DNA of 64,000 bases from Pseudomonas brenneri. GTDB lineage: Bacteria > Pseudomonadota > Gammaproteobacteria > Pseudomonadales > Pseudomonadaceae. The DNA lies in contig NZ_VFIL01000005.1 in NCBI RefSeq assembly GCF_007858285.1, forward strand, positions 1 through 64,000, given 5' to 3'. The position numbers and the translations under genes are program-made. Of the stretch, positions 8,872-17,415 are shown in pieces; the stretch's first letter is position 1; every line of letters begins with the position of its first letter. The notes below the pieces were generated by a model. It made no database searches, was not told where the DNA came from, and worked only from the letters and a program-made list of their open reading frames with translations.

Positions 8872-9940
8872 GGCGGGAACCCTCAGCCGGTTGGCGCAGT
8901 TTGCGGATCAGCTCCAGTTCGGCCTGGAAGTCCACGTAATGAGGCAATTTGAGGTGCGAGACAAAACCGGCTGCCTCGACGTTGTCGCAGTGGGCCAGCA
9001 CAAACTCTTCACGCTGGGCCGGCGACACCACCTCTTCGTTGAACTCTTCGGCGCGCAGTGAACGGTCCACCAGCGCCATGCCCATGGCCTTGCGCTCGGC
9101 ATGCCCGAACGCCAGGCCGTAGCCACGGGTGAACTGTGCCAGCTCAGTGGCCGAGCCGACGAACTGGTTGACCATCTCGCACTCGGTGACTTCGATGCTG
9201 CCCAGGCAAATGGGAAAGCCCAGCTCTTCGGGATCAATCCACACCTCTACGTCACCGATGCGAATTTCCCCGGCAAAGGGGTGATTGCGCCCATAGCCAC
9301 GCTGGGTCGAGTAGCCCAGCGCCAGCAGAAACCCTTCGTCACCACGGGCCAGGGCTTGCAGGCGCTCGGCACGGCTGGCGGGGAACTCCAGCGGGTCGCG
9401 GGTGATATCGGCAACGCGGGCATTGTCGTCGGCTTCGTTCTTGATCAAGCCTTCTTTGGCCAACAACCCCAGCACACGCGGGCAAGGTTCCAGGCACGCA
9501 TCCACAGAGGTCTGCGGGCCGGGATACTCACCTTCGGCCAGCAGCGCAAAATCCAGCAGGCGATGGGTGTAGTCGAACGTCGGGCCAAGCAACTGGCCGC
9601 CGGGCACATCCTTGAAGGTTGCGGACAAGCGTCGGCTGAGCTGCATCTGCGCGGTGTCGATCGGCAGGCTGGGACTGAAGCGTGGCAACGTGGTGCGGTA
9701 GGCGCGCAACAGGAAGATCGCTTCCACCAGGTCCCCCGCCGCTTGCTTGATTGCCAGTGCGGCCAGTTCTTCGTCGTACAACGAGCCTTCGGTCATCACC
9801 CGTGCAACGGCCAGCGGCAGTTGCTGGCGGATCTGCTCCACACTCAATTCAGGAATTGCGGTGTCGCCCCGGCGTTTTTTCGCCAGCAGGCGGTGGGCAT
9901 TGTCGATGGCTTGTTCGCCACCTTTGACGGCTACGTACAT
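8864..9940 (-). CDS. phnI: PhnI, C-P lyase core / nucleosidase subunit
   Basis: A 358-residue subunit of the PhnGHIJ core. With PhnG, H and L it displaces the purine of ATP by methylphosphonate to give ribosyl methylphosphonate triphosphate. The start MYVAVKGGEQAIDNAH is the family N-terminus and its ATG shares one base with the phnH stop (TGATG). A 59-residue upstream extension of the frame, through phnH, is rejected. Confidence 0.95.
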   Translation of the reverse strand: MYVAVKGGEQAIDNAHRLLAKKRRGDTAIPELSVEQIRQQLPLAVARVMTEGSLYDEELAALAIKQAAGDLVEAIFLLRAYRTTLPRFSPSLPIDTAQMQLSRRLSATFKDVPGGQLLGPTFDYTHRLLDFALLAEGEYPGPQTSVDACLEPCPRVLGLLAKEGLIKNEADDNARVADITRDPLEFPASRAERLQALARGDEGFLLALGYSTQRGYGRNHPFAGEIRIGDVEVWIDPEELGFPICLGSIEVTECEMVNQFVGSATELAQFTRGYGLAFGHAERKAMGMALVDRSLRAEEFNEEVVSPAQREEFVLAHCDNVEAAGFVSHLKLPHYVDFQAELELIRKLRQPAEGSRHE

Positions 9941-10530
9941 CAGGCACACTCCTCTGCGACGCGGGTGCTGCGGGGCAAGCCGAGCAGGTAGTGGCCGGCG
10001 CCGAACAGCACGTCCAGGCCACGGGGGAACGCCTCGCGACGCTGGCGTTCCAGCCAGAACGCCTGGGGCAGTGGCAGGCTGACCTGGCGCTGGGCCTGGA
10101 TGCCCGGGCCGCTCCAATTCAGGCCGCGCCCGCTATCGAGGTCGCTCAACTGGACGAGCAAGGTGCACGACTGGTCGGGATAACGGTCATTGCCGTGGTC
10201 GAAGCCGCTCAGGTCGTGCAGGTCGTGTTCCCCCAACAAGGCGAACACCGCGTCTTCGCGGCGCGCGGCCAGCGGGCAGCCACAGTGGAAGGCCAGGTTG
10301 GCGCGGATCAGCGGCGTATCGAAGCTCGGCGCCAGCCACAACGGCGTGTCTGCATCCAGCAGCCCCAGGCACAAGGCGTAGGTGGCCGGCGCCAGGCCTT
10401 CGAGGTGCGGGGCCGCAGGCAGAGGCTGGATCAAACCCGGTTCGGCCAAGGCCTTGAGCGCTGCACGAAAACTGCGTTGGGCATCCAGGACCGGATCGAC
10501 AAACGCCGGTTGTAATAATTGAGCATTCAT
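9940..10530 (-). CDS. phnH: PhnH, C-P lyase core subunit
   Basis: A 196-residue PhnH-family protein, a homodimerising core component related to PLP-transferase folds but lacking a cofactor site. Its length matches E. coli PhnH (194). The start codon abuts the phnG stop (one-base overlap), consistent with equal synthesis of complex subunits. Confidence 0.94.
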   Translation of the reverse strand: MNAQLLQPAFVDPVLDAQRSFRAALKALAEPGLIQPLPAAPHLEGLAPATYALCLGLLDADTPLWLAPSFDTPLIRANLAFHCGCPLAARREDAVFALLGEHDLHDLSGFDHGNDRYPDQSCTLLVQLSDLDSGRGLNWSGPGIQAQRQVSLPLPQAFWLERQRREAFPRGLDVLFGAGHYLLGLPRSTRVAEECA

Positions 10531-10967
10531 CAGTTTTCTCCTCGCACCAGGGTGAAGAACTCGACCTTGGTGGCGGCGGTATCGGCTTCTTTTTGCGCGC
10601 GGCGCCGGACCTGGGCGTTGGCCAGTACGCGGATCAAATCACTGAGCCATTGGCTCGGCTGTGCGCTTTGCAGATGGGCATCGGCCAGGGCCGCCAATTC
10701 GGCATGCACCTTGTCGCGCCCCGCCAGGTAGCTGTAGCCGGTGCGCCCATCGGCCAGGCGTACCACGCAACGGGTCACGCTCATTTCGCCGACGTTGAAC
10801 GGCGCACCATTGCCACCCATGCGCCCGCGTACCAGGGTCATGCCGATTTCCGGGGCGCGGATCAGTTGGTAATCGGCGTCGCGCAGGGCCGCTTCGTGGG
10901 GGATCAGCTCACTGCGAAGGGCGCGGGCAAGCACGCCGATCCAGTGTTGACGCGGGGACAGGCTCAT
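10530..10967 (-). CDS. phnG: PhnG, C-P lyase core subunit
   Basis: A 145-residue PhnG-family core subunit (SPRQHWIGVLARA near the N-terminus; VRGRMGGNGAPFNVGEMSVTR in the middle). The ATG at 10967 is favoured because GGAG lies 6 bases upstream. A second ATG at 10979 shares one base with the phnF stop and would add 4 residues, so the true start is uncertain by those four codons. Confidence 0.92.
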   Translation of the reverse strand: MSLSPRQHWIGVLARALRSELIPHEAALRDADYQLIRAPEIGMTLVRGRMGGNGAPFNVGEMSVTRCVVRLADGRTGYSYLAGRDKVHAELAALADAHLQSAQPSQWLSDLIRVLANAQVRRRAQKEADTAATKVEFFTLVRGEN

Positions 10968-10978
10968 CAAAGTCTCCA

Positions 10979-11683
10979 TCAGGTCAGCACCTGGTACTGG
11001 AAGCGATCCGAACGGCTGGTGGACTGCGCCAGCTCCACCGGGCGGCCATCGCGATCGCGGGAAAGGGTGAATACGGTCAAGGCTGGCAAGTGCCGGGGCA
11101 TCATCAGCAGCGCGGCTTCATCACGGTTGGGCAGGCGCGCACCGATCAGGCTCTGGGTGCGGGTCAGCGGCAGGTCGCGCTCGCGCAGGTATTGACGCAG
11201 GGAGCCGCCGTTGTAGTCCGCCAGCAGCGGCGCATGGCTGGCGCAGTAGCGATGGCGGATCAGGCTGACCGGCTGCTGGTCGAGTTTGCGCAGGGTTTGC
11301 AGCTCGATCATCGGCGCCATCTCGGCGATCCCCAGGTGCTGCGCTTCGTCACGGCTGGCGTAGCAATAACGGCGCTTGAGCAACAGCGCCTGCACCCCGT
11401 GGCCCTGGGCCGACAGCGATTGGCTGTAGGCAGTGTCGGCACCCATCGGGTAGATCAGCGGCCGGTCCAGCACTTGCGTGCCCTTGCCCTGCTGACGCAG
11501 CAGGCTGCCTTCGAACACCAACTCATCAATGGCCCGACGCAGCGTGTGGCGGTTGACGCCAAAACGTTCGGCCAATTGCACCTCGCCCGGCAGGAAGTCA
11601 CCGGCCTGGTAGTCGCTGAGTTCGCGACGCAGGATATCGGCGAGTTCGCGGTACACCGGCTCATCTTGTCTAGACAACTGCAT
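10979..11683 (-). CDS. phnF: PhnF, GntR/HutC-family transcriptional regulator
   Basis: 234 residues with an N-terminal winged-helix GntR domain (VYRELADILRRELSDYQAGDFLPGEVQLAERFGVNRHT, residues 10-48) and a C-terminal UTRA-type ligand domain. PhnF homologues repress phosphonate genes. It lies inside the operon in the E. coli position. No good ribosome binding site precedes its ATG, and a T-rich hairpin sits just upstream, so its expression may be kept low. A HutC-type palindrome covers codons 3-6. Confidence 0.92.
   Translation of the reverse strand: MQLSRQDEPVYRELADILRRELSDYQAGDFLPGEVQLAERFGVNRHTLRRAIDELVFEGSLLRQQGKGTQVLDRPLIYPMGADTAYSQSLSAQGHGVQALLLKRRYCYASRDEAQHLGIAEMAPMIELQTLRKLDQQPVSLIRHRYCASHAPLLADYNGGSLRQYLRERDLPLTRTQSLIGARLPNRDEAALLMMPRHLPALTVFTLSRDRDGRPVELAQSTSRSDRFQYQVLT
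11666..11677. promoter_or_regulatory. HutC-type GntR operator within the start of phnF
   Basis: The perfect palindrome TTGTCTAGACAA contains GT-N-TA-N-AC, the half-site pattern reported for HutC-subfamily GntR regulators, the subfamily of PhnF. It overlaps the first codons of phnF itself. An autoregulatory roadblock is inferred, not shown. Confidence 0.55.
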
Positions 11684-11688
11684 GCTTT

Positions 11689-11710
11689 AAAAAAGCGCCC
11701 TCAGGCACCC
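11689..11710 (-). terminator. Short hairpin plus T-tract between phnE and phnF
   Basis: On the minus strand GTGCC-TGAG-GGCGC is followed by six T residues, directly after the phnE stop and ending 5 bases before the phnF ATG. The stem is short (5 bp plus wobble), so partial termination or attenuation is more likely than a full stop. Confidence 0.4.
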
Positions 11711-11718
11711 CTCCGAAG

Positions 11719-12501
11719 TCAGATAAACCGCTTGCGCAGGCGTTGGGACAGCACGTCGATCAGGCTCACGACCACGATGATCACCAGCAGCACCGCGCAG
11801 GTCTGGACGAACTGGAAGGCGCGGATGTTCTCCCACAGGATCACCCCGATCCCGCCGGCGCCGACCATGCCCACCACCGTTGCCGAGCGCACATTGGCTT
11901 CGAAGCGGTAGAGCGCGTAGCTCACCCACAGCGGCATCACTTGCGGGATCACGCCGTAGATCACTTCCTGCAAGGCACTGGCACCGGTGGCGCGCACCCC
12001 TTCCACCGGGCCTGGGTCGATAGCCTCGACCGCTTCGGCAAACAACTTGGCAAGGACCCCGGTGGTGCTGATCCACAAGGCCAGGACGCCGGCAAACGGA
12101 CCCAGGCCGACCGCCACCACGAACAACATGGCGAACACCATTTCGTTGATCGAACGGAAGGCATCCATCACCCGGCGCAGCGGCTGGTGAATCCACCATG
12201 GGGTGATGTTGTCGGCGCAGAGGATGCCCAGGGGCACCGAGCAGACAATCGCCAGTACCGTGCCCCAGAGGGCGATTTGCACGGTGACGATCATTTCCTT
12301 GAGGTAAGAGCGCCATTCATGGAAGTCCGGCGGGAAGAAGTCGGCGGCGAAGGTCGCCATGTTTCCCGAGTCGCGATACAGCGCCAGCGGGTTCATCTCG
12401 GCGCCCTTCCAGGCCCAGGCCAGCAGCACCAGGAACAGGCCCCAGCCGAGGTATTGCGGCCAGGTGCGCTTGCCGACGGCTTCAGCGTGCAACGTAGTCA
12501 T
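11719..12501 (-). CDS. phnE: PhnE, phosphonate ABC transporter permease
   Basis: A 260-residue inner-membrane permease with about six hydrophobic segments and the EAA-type loop ([27 protein letters not shown]) that contacts the ATPase PhnC. Together with PhnC and PhnD it imports phosphonates and phosphate esters. It follows phnD after a 59-base gap that contains a perfect 13-bp hairpin. Confidence 0.94.
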   Translation of the reverse strand: MTTLHAEAVGKRTWPQYLGWGLFLVLLAWAWKGAEMNPLALYRDSGNMATFAADFFPPDFHEWRSYLKEMIVTVQIALWGTVLAIVCSVPLGILCADNITPWWIHQPLRRVMDAFRSINEMVFAMLFVVAVGLGPFAGVLALWISTTGVLAKLFAEAVEAIDPGPVEGVRATGASALQEVIYGVIPQVMPLWVSYALYRFEANVRSATVVGMVGAGGIGVILWENIRAFQFVQTCAVLLVIIVVVSLIDVLSQRLRKRFI

Positions 12502-12531
12502 GGGTCACTCTCGATGATTGTAGGAACTGGG

Positions 12532-12559
12532 CCCCTGTGGGAGCCCGCTCCCACAGGGG
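12532..12559. repeat. Perfect hairpin between phnD and phnE
   Basis: Arms CCCCTGTGGGAGC (12532-12544) and GCTCCCACAGGGG (12547-12559) form a 13-bp stem with a 2-base spacer. It resembles the outer half of the local REP elements and begins one base after the phnD stop. Such structures stabilise the upstream mRNA or trim downstream transcription, which suits a binding protein needed in excess. Confidence 0.8.
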
Positions 12560-12560
12560 G

Positions 12561-13562
12561 TTAGCTGTTGGCGGCGGTTTTCTTGTCCAGCTCGGTCAGG
12601 CGCTGTTGCAGCTTGGCCAGGTCAGCATCGATCTCTGCCAGTTTCTTGGCCTTGTCAGCCTCGGCCAGCTTGCTGTCGGCACTGATGGTGGTGCGCTGCT
12701 TGAACAGCTCCAGTTGGCGGATCGGCAGCAACTGGTCGTCGTTGGAAGCGAGGAACTTGCCCAGTTGCATGTTCTTGAGTACCGCCTTCTCTTCATCGGT
12801 GTTGCCGTAGTTGAAGATGAAGTCGCGGATCTTGGTTTTCTCGCTGTCGGTCAACGCCTTGCTCCACACCAGCGGGTCGGCGGGGATCAGCGGCGACTTC
12901 CAGATCACCTTGAGTTGCGCGGCCTTGTCCGGCTGGGTGACCTCCAGGCGGTCCCAGCTTTCGGTGTTGAAGGTGGCCACGTCCAACTGCCCCTTGGCCA
13001 CGCTCAGTGCGTTGACTTCATGGCTGGAGTTGAGCGTGCGCTTGAAGGCGGTGGCCGCGTCCACATTGTTCTTGGCGAACACGTAGTAGCCCGGCACCAG
13101 ATAGCCCGAGGTGGAGTTCGGGTCGCCGTTGCCAAAGGTCAGGTTCTTGGCGTTCTTGAGCATGTCTTCAACGGAGTTGAGGGGGCTGTCCTTGCGCACG
13201 ATCAGCAGGCTCCAGTAGCCGGCAGCACCGTTGGCGGCGGCGGTCTGGGCGAAGATCTCGCCGTTGGAGCGGTCCACCGCTTCCATTGCCGCCTTGTTGC
13301 CGAGCCAGGCCACATCGACCTTGTTGAAACGCATGCCCTGGATCAGGCCGGCGTAGTCGGAGGCGAAAGTGGCGTTGATGGTCAGGCCGGTCTTCTTGTG
13401 CATGTCATCCAGAAATGGCTGCCAGATGCTCTTGAGGTTCTGCGAAGACTCGGTGGACATGATGCCGAAGTTGATCGCCTTGTCGGCAGCCTGGGCATTG
13501 CCCATGGCGACGCTGGCCAACAACACCGCAGACAGAAAAACATGACCGATACGGTTCAACAT
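12561..13562 (-). CDS. phnD: PhnD, periplasmic phosphonate-binding protein
   Basis: A 333-residue substrate-binding protein. The first 24 residues form a Sec signal peptide (MLNRIGHVFLSAVLLASVAMGNAQA cut before ADKAINFGIMSTE). A C-terminal Lys/Glu-rich coiled stretch is usual for PhnD. The ATG at 13562 is set by AGGAG 8 bases upstream and by the signal peptide; a longer frame to 13652 is spurious. It delivers phosphonates to the PhnC-PhnE transporter. Confidence 0.94.
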   Translation of the reverse strand: MLNRIGHVFLSAVLLASVAMGNAQAADKAINFGIMSTESSQNLKSIWQPFLDDMHKKTGLTINATFASDYAGLIQGMRFNKVDVAWLGNKAAMEAVDRSNGEIFAQTAAANGAAGYWSLLIVRKDSPLNSVEDMLKNAKNLTFGNGDPNSTSGYLVPGYYVFAKNNVDAATAFKRTLNSSHEVNALSVAKGQLDVATFNTESWDRLEVTQPDKAAQLKVIWKSPLIPADPLVWSKALTDSEKTKIRDFIFNYGNTDEEKAVLKNMQLGKFLASNDDQLLPIRQLELFKQRTTISADSKLAEADKAKKLAEIDADLAKLQQRLTELDKKTAANS

Positions 13563-13594
13563 GGAACAGGCTCCTGTGGCTCGTGAGTAAGGGT

Positions 13595-14428
13595 TCAAGC
13601 GCGTGCCAGGGCCAGCCGTTGGGGCAGCTCGGCGTGGCGGGACTGGTCGCAAATCATCAGGCTGGCGTCGACATCGGCACCGTACAGATCGTTGAGGAAC
13701 TGGCTGCTCATCGCGCTACCCTGCCCGTCGAAATGAATGCGCCCACCCTTGAGCGCCACGGCACGCGGGCAATAACGCATGGCGTAATCGACTTGATGCA
13801 GGGTCACCACCACGGTCTTGCCGTCGCGGCGATTGATGTCGGCGAGGATTTCCATGACCTTGCGCGCCGACTCCGGATCGAGTGAGGCGATGGGTTCATC
13901 GGCGAGGATCACTTCGGCACGCTGGGTCAACGCCCGGGCAATCGCCACGCGTTGCTGCTGGCCGCCGGACAAAGTGGAGGCGCGTTGCTGGGCCAGGTCC
14001 GCCAGGCCGACCCGCGCCAGGGATTGCATGGCACATTGCTTTTCCTCGGCATTGAACAACCCGAGGCTGCCGCGCCAGCGCGGCATGCGGCCCAGGCAAC
14101 CGAGCAGCACGTTGTCGATCACACTCAGGCGATTGACCAGGTTGAACTGCTGGAAGATATAGCCGATATCCGCCCGCAACCTGCGCACCTTGCCATTCAA
14201 CCGCCCACTGGCCTGCACCTCCCGGCCCAGCACCTTGACGCTGCCGCCATTGCCCTTGTCGCAACAGGCCAGGCCTGCCAAATGACGCAACAACGTGGAC
14301 TTGCCGGAACCGGACGCACCAATCAGCGCGACCATCTCACCCGTGGCGATGGTGAGTTCGAGGTCGACCAGTGCGGTTTTCTTCGCAAAGGTCTTGTTCA
14401 GGTGATCGACATGGATAGCGGGAGTCAT
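13595..14428 (-). CDS. phnC: PhnC, phosphonate ABC transporter ATPase
   Basis: A 277-residue ABC ATPase with Walker [10 protein letters not shown], signature LSGGQQQR and Walker [12 protein letters not shown]. It powers phosphonate uptake with PhnD and PhnE. First gene of the 13-gene phn operon, with a Pho-box promoter about 60-100 bases upstream. Confidence 0.94.
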   Translation of the reverse strand: MTPAIHVDHLNKTFAKKTALVDLELTIATGEMVALIGASGSGKSTLLRHLAGLACCDKGNGGSVKVLGREVQASGRLNGKVRRLRADIGYIFQQFNLVNRLSVIDNVLLGCLGRMPRWRGSLGLFNAEEKQCAMQSLARVGLADLAQQRASTLSGGQQQRVAIARALTQRAEVILADEPIASLDPESARKVMEILADINRRDGKTVVVTLHQVDYAMRYCPRAVALKGGRIHFDGQGSAMSSQFLNDLYGADVDASLMICDQSRHAELPQRLALARA

Positions 14429-14483
14429 GGGCTTCTCTGTCTTGGTTTGAACAGCCTTCCATGGCTGTGTTTGAGTTCAAACG

Positions 14484-14528
14484 ACAGTAGGCGCGGCAGG
14501 TGTCAGACCTATGACTTGCACATGACGG
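14484..14528 (-). promoter_or_regulatory. Pho-box promoter of the phn operon
   Basis: On the minus strand three 11-bp-phased units read CCGTCAT-GTGC (14518-14528), AAGTCAT-AGGT (14507-14517) and CTGACAC (14500-14506). They match the PhoB half-site CTGTCAT at 6, 5 and 5 of 7 positions. A -10-like TACTGT (14484-14489) lies 10 bases after the last half-site, the geometry of PhoB-activated promoters. Phosphate-starvation induction is therefore predicted. Confidence 0.75.
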
Positions 14529-14605
14529 GAGGGGGACGGTTTGGTTAAGGTTTTGTGAAAGGTTGGAATGACGCAGGCACGTGTTTCTTGAAGCCGCCGC
14601 CCCCT

Positions 14606-14738
14606 TGTGGGAGCGGGCTTGCTCGCGAAAGCGAGTCCCTGTAGGAGCTGGCTTGCCAGCGATGGACGTCAACGATGACGCGGGCATTCAGGATGACCGC
14701 AGCGTCTGGGAGTTTTTCGCTGGCAAGCCAGCGCCTAC
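14606..14738. repeat. REP cluster upstream of the phn promoter
   Basis: A single REP (TGTGGGAGCGGGCTTGCTCG from 14606) precedes an inverted pair: 14641-14662 and 14717-14738 are complementary with one mismatch and share GGCTTGCCAGCGA. The 382-base gap between phnC and the lipoprotein gene otherwise holds the Pho-box promoter and the lipoprotein terminator; no gene was seen. Confidence 0.85.
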
Positions 14739-14782
14739 ATTTGATCTGCGTTGACTGGACGGCGGTGTTCCAGGCGGGAAAG

Positions 14783-14809
14783 AAAAAGGCGACCCGAAGG
14801 TCGCCTTTT
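14783..14809 (-). terminator. Intrinsic terminator of the ccm-lipoprotein transcript
   Basis: The stem GGCGACC/GGTCGCC with a 4-base loop is flanked by A-tract and T-tract, extending to 11 bp with A-T pairs. It begins 2 bases after the lipoprotein stop codon on the minus strand. The symmetric A/T flanks could allow it to work in both directions. Confidence 0.85.
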
Positions 14810-14810
14810 G

Positions 14811-15206
14811 TCATTGCGCGTAGTGCTTACTCAACCCCGGCGGTACGCCCTGCACATTGGTCTCTTCCCATGGCCCGTTCGGGCTGATGGAGCGGCTCCA
14901 GCCGTTGCTCCAGCGGTAGTAGGTGCGCTGGCGGTAGAAAGTGTCCGGTTGTTCGTCCAGCACGTAGACGCCCATCTTGCCGTCCCAGTGGCTGGCAGCG
15001 CCCGGAGGGGGAGCGAAGGTGGGAGAGGAACTGGGCAGTGCTTTGGGTGGGGCGGTGACCGGGCCGGAAGGTTTGGTCACCGGTTTGGTCGACGGACCCG
15101 ACGGTGGAATGGTCGGGCCCGTAGGGGCAGGAGGTGGCCGGTGGACCGCGCAAGCACTCAGGCCCAATACCAGGCTGAGCAGGGTGATACGAGCGATGGC
15201 GGTCAT
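14811..15206 (-). CDS. Proline-rich lipoprotein of unknown function
   Basis: A 131-residue protein with a lipoprotein signal peptide ending in the lipobox LSAC (Cys19), so it is probably lipid-anchored. Residues 22-70 are Pro/Ser/Thr-rich and likely unstructured. The C-terminal 60 residues hold an aromatic motif (YYRWSNGWSRS...GPWEE) seen in short Pseudomonas envelope proteins; no function is recognised. It lies 16 bases after ccmI on the same strand, so it may be carried on the ccm transcript. Confidence 0.75.
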   Translation of the reverse strand: MTAIARITLLSLVLGLSACAVHRPPPAPTGPTIPPSGPSTKPVTKPSGPVTAPPKALPSSSPTFAPPPGAASHWDGKMGVYVLDEQPDTFYRQRTYYRWSNGWSRSISPNGPWEETNVQGVPPGLSKHYAQ

Positions 15207-15222
15207 GGGGGTTTCCTCGAAA

Positions 15223-16416
15223 TTATTTGTCCGGACTGTCGATGGTCAACTGCTGGGTCGCGGTGGTGCTGCTGGCCAGGGGTTGACTGCGCCCGATCCA
15301 CTCGCCGGCAGTCGGTTGACCGGCCCGTGAAATGCGCGCAACCAGTTGGACTTCGGGAAAGTTGGACAGTTTCAACTGCGGCATCATCGCGTCGGCATCG
15401 CCCAGTTCGACGGTCACCGGCAGGTCAGCCACGGTGACGCGCTTGGCGGCCAGTGGCGCGGGCGGGCCGGAAACGGCACGGGCGAAGATGAAGACGCTGT
15501 CAGTCGGCAGAGCGCGGGCTTTGACGTCGGCCGCCAGGTCCACCCGTACTTTCATCACGGAGGTCTTGGCAGTCGGTGCGACGGTACCACCGCCCTCTTT
15601 CAACTTCTCGGCTGCGCGGTCGATGCCGCCTTGCAGCGCGGCGCGGGAGTTGTCTTTCTCCGGCAACAAGGCCAACAGACGGTTCCAGTAGTCGATGGCT
15701 TCCTGGTAACGCTGCCCTTCAAAGGCGGCGATACCCAGCAGGCCGAGGCTGGTGACTTCCTTCGGGTCGAGCTTCAGCGCTTCGTCGGTCAGGGCCTGAA
15801 GCTTGGGTGACCACTGTTTGTTGTCGGCAAAGTACTGCGCCTGGGCCCACTGCCCGAGCAATTCGGGCTGGCGACCGGCCACGGCCACGGCGCGCTCGAA
15901 GACCTTGGCCGCATCGGCCGAACGGTCCTGGGCCATGTAGGCGCGGCCCAGGAAGTACAGGCCTTCGGCCGAATCCGGTTGCGCCGCCGCCGCCCGTTCC
16001 AGGCGCTGGGTCATATCAGCAAGAGACACCGGCGGCTCGGCGAATTCGCGGGTCAGTTCAACCTTGTCGATGGCGCCGTAATGCAGGTACAGCGCAAGGC
16101 CCAATACCGGCACCAGCACCGCGGCCAGCAGTGGCAGCGGCTTGCCCAGGCGCGATTCGCGGGGTTTTTCCACGCCTTCGGTATCGGCGAGCAATTCACG
16201 GGCAGCTTCGGCGCGGCCGGTGTCGAGTTGCGCCGCGTTGAGCACACCTTCGCTTTGTTGGGTTTGCAGTTCGGCGACACGTTCCTGATACAGCGCGACG
16301 TTCAAGGCGGTGCGGTCTTCTTCACGCTGGGCGCGACGTACGCGCAACACCGGGATCAACAGGAAACTCAAGGCAACCAGGAGCAGCAGGCCAGCTGCGA
16401 GCCAGAAATCAATCAT
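15223..16416 (-). CDS. ccmI: CcmI, cytochrome c biogenesis TPR protein
   Basis: A 397-residue membrane protein (also CycH). Two N-terminal transmembrane helices ([20 protein letters not shown] and a second around residue 95) flank a basic loop, followed by periplasmic TPR repeats (around 150-280) that hold apocytochrome c for CcmF/H. The ATG at 16416 overlaps the end of ccmH by 8 bases; a 27-residue longer frame lies within ccmH and is rejected. Confidence 0.92.
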   Translation of the reverse strand: MIDFWLAAGLLLLVALSFLLIPVLRVRRAQREEDRTALNVALYQERVAELQTQQSEGVLNAAQLDTGRAEAARELLADTEGVEKPRESRLGKPLPLLAAVLVPVLGLALYLHYGAIDKVELTREFAEPPVSLADMTQRLERAAAAQPDSAEGLYFLGRAYMAQDRSADAAKVFERAVAVAGRQPELLGQWAQAQYFADNKQWSPKLQALTDEALKLDPKEVTSLGLLGIAAFEGQRYQEAIDYWNRLLALLPEKDNSRAALQGGIDRAAEKLKEGGGTVAPTAKTSVMKVRVDLAADVKARALPTDSVFIFARAVSGPPAPLAAKRVTVADLPVTVELGDADAMMPQLKLSNFPEVQLVARISRAGQPTAGEWIGRSQPLASSTTATQQLTIDSPDK

Positions 16417-16882
16417 CAGTTTTTTTGTCCAGCAGTTGGTCGAGGCGTTGGCGCTCTTGGGCAGATAGCGCGTCGGAGCCATCGGTGGGAGCCGCACGGC
16501 GACGGCGGACGATCACGGCCATGACCACCAGGCCGCCCAGCAACAGGGCGGCGGGGCCAAACCAGAGCAAAGCGGTCTTGCCGGTCAGCGCCGGCTTGTA
16601 GCGCACAAAATCACCGTAGCGATCAACCATGAAGTCGATGATCTGCTGGTTGTCCTTGCCTTCGCCCAACATGCGGAAAATTTCTTTGCGCAGGTCAGCG
16701 GCAATCGGCGCGTTGGAGTCGGCGATGTCCTGGTTCTGGCACTTGGGGCAGCGCAGTTCCTTGGTCAATTCGCGGAAACGCTCGCGGTCGCCATCGCGGG
16801 CAAATTCATAGGTGTCGATGGCGGCATGGGCCACACCCACCAGCCCCAGCACCAATACAGCGGCGGTCAACCAACGCTTCAT
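16409..16882 (-). CDS. ccmH: CcmH, apocytochrome c thiol oxidoreductase
   Basis: 157 residues with an N-terminal signal sequence, the redox motif [14 protein letters not shown] and a C-terminal transmembrane helix followed by a basic tail. It corresponds to the short CcmH of Pseudomonas, with the TPR part on separate CcmI. It keeps the heme-binding cysteines of apocytochrome c reduced for ligation. Overlaps ccmG by 4 bases. Confidence 0.94.
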   Translation of the reverse strand: MKRWLTAAVLVLGLVGVAHAAIDTYEFARDGDRERFRELTKELRCPKCQNQDIADSNAPIAADLRKEIFRMLGEGKDNQQIIDFMVDRYGDFVRYKPALTGKTALLWFGPAALLLGGLVVMAVIVRRRRAAPTDGSDALSAQERQRLDQLLDKKTDD

Positions 16883-17415
16883 GGCTTGGCCTCGTCCACC
16901 AGGGCCTGGTACTTGGCCGCCAGTTGTTCGCGCCAGATCACTTCGTCGATCACGCCCACGAACTTGTCGCGGATCACGCCCTTGGCGTCGATAAAGAAGG
17001 TTTCCGGGGCACCGTAGACGCCGAGGTTGAGGCCGAGGTTGCCGTCTTCATCGCGAATATCCAGTTGGTACGGGTTGTGGAACTCGGCCAGCCACTTCAA
17101 GGCCGACGCATTGTCGTCCTTGTAGTTGATGCCATAGATCACCACGCCCTTCTCGGCCAGTTTGTTCAGCACCGGGTGCTCCACGCGGCACGAGATGCAC
17201 CAGGTGGCCCACACGTTGACCAGCGCCGGCTTGCCGATCAGGTCGGCCTGGGTCAGGGTTTTGTCGCCCTGCACCGTCGGCAGCGAGAACGCCGGGAACG
17301 GCTTGCCGATCATCGCCGACGGCAGCTCGGCCGGGTCCAGGGACAGGCCGCGATACAAAAACACCGCAACCACCAAAAACACTGCAAGCGGCAACACCAT
17401 CAACCAACGCTTCAT
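16879..17415 (-). CDS. ccmG: CcmG/DsbE, thioredoxin-like reductant
   Basis: A 178-residue membrane-anchored periplasmic thioredoxin with one N-terminal helix and the active site WCISC inside VWATWCISCRVEHP. It also has the acidic insertion typical of CcmG (GINYKDDNASALKWL). It reduces CcmH or apocytochrome c. Start overlaps the ccmF stop by 4 bases. Confidence 0.94.
   Translation of the reverse strand: MKRWLMVLPLAVFLVVAVFLYRGLSLDPAELPSAMIGKPFPAFSLPTVQGDKTLTQADLIGKPALVNVWATWCISCRVEHPVLNKLAEKGVVIYGINYKDDNASALKWLAEFHNPYQLDIRDEDGNLGLNLGVYGAPETFFIDAKGVIRDKFVGVIDEVIWREQLAAKYQALVDEAKP

Noticed and set aside
8864..10117. A longer PhnI beginning at 10117
   Set aside because: The additional 59 residues overlap phnH out of frame; MYVAVKGGEQ at 9940 is the family start and abuts the phnH stop.
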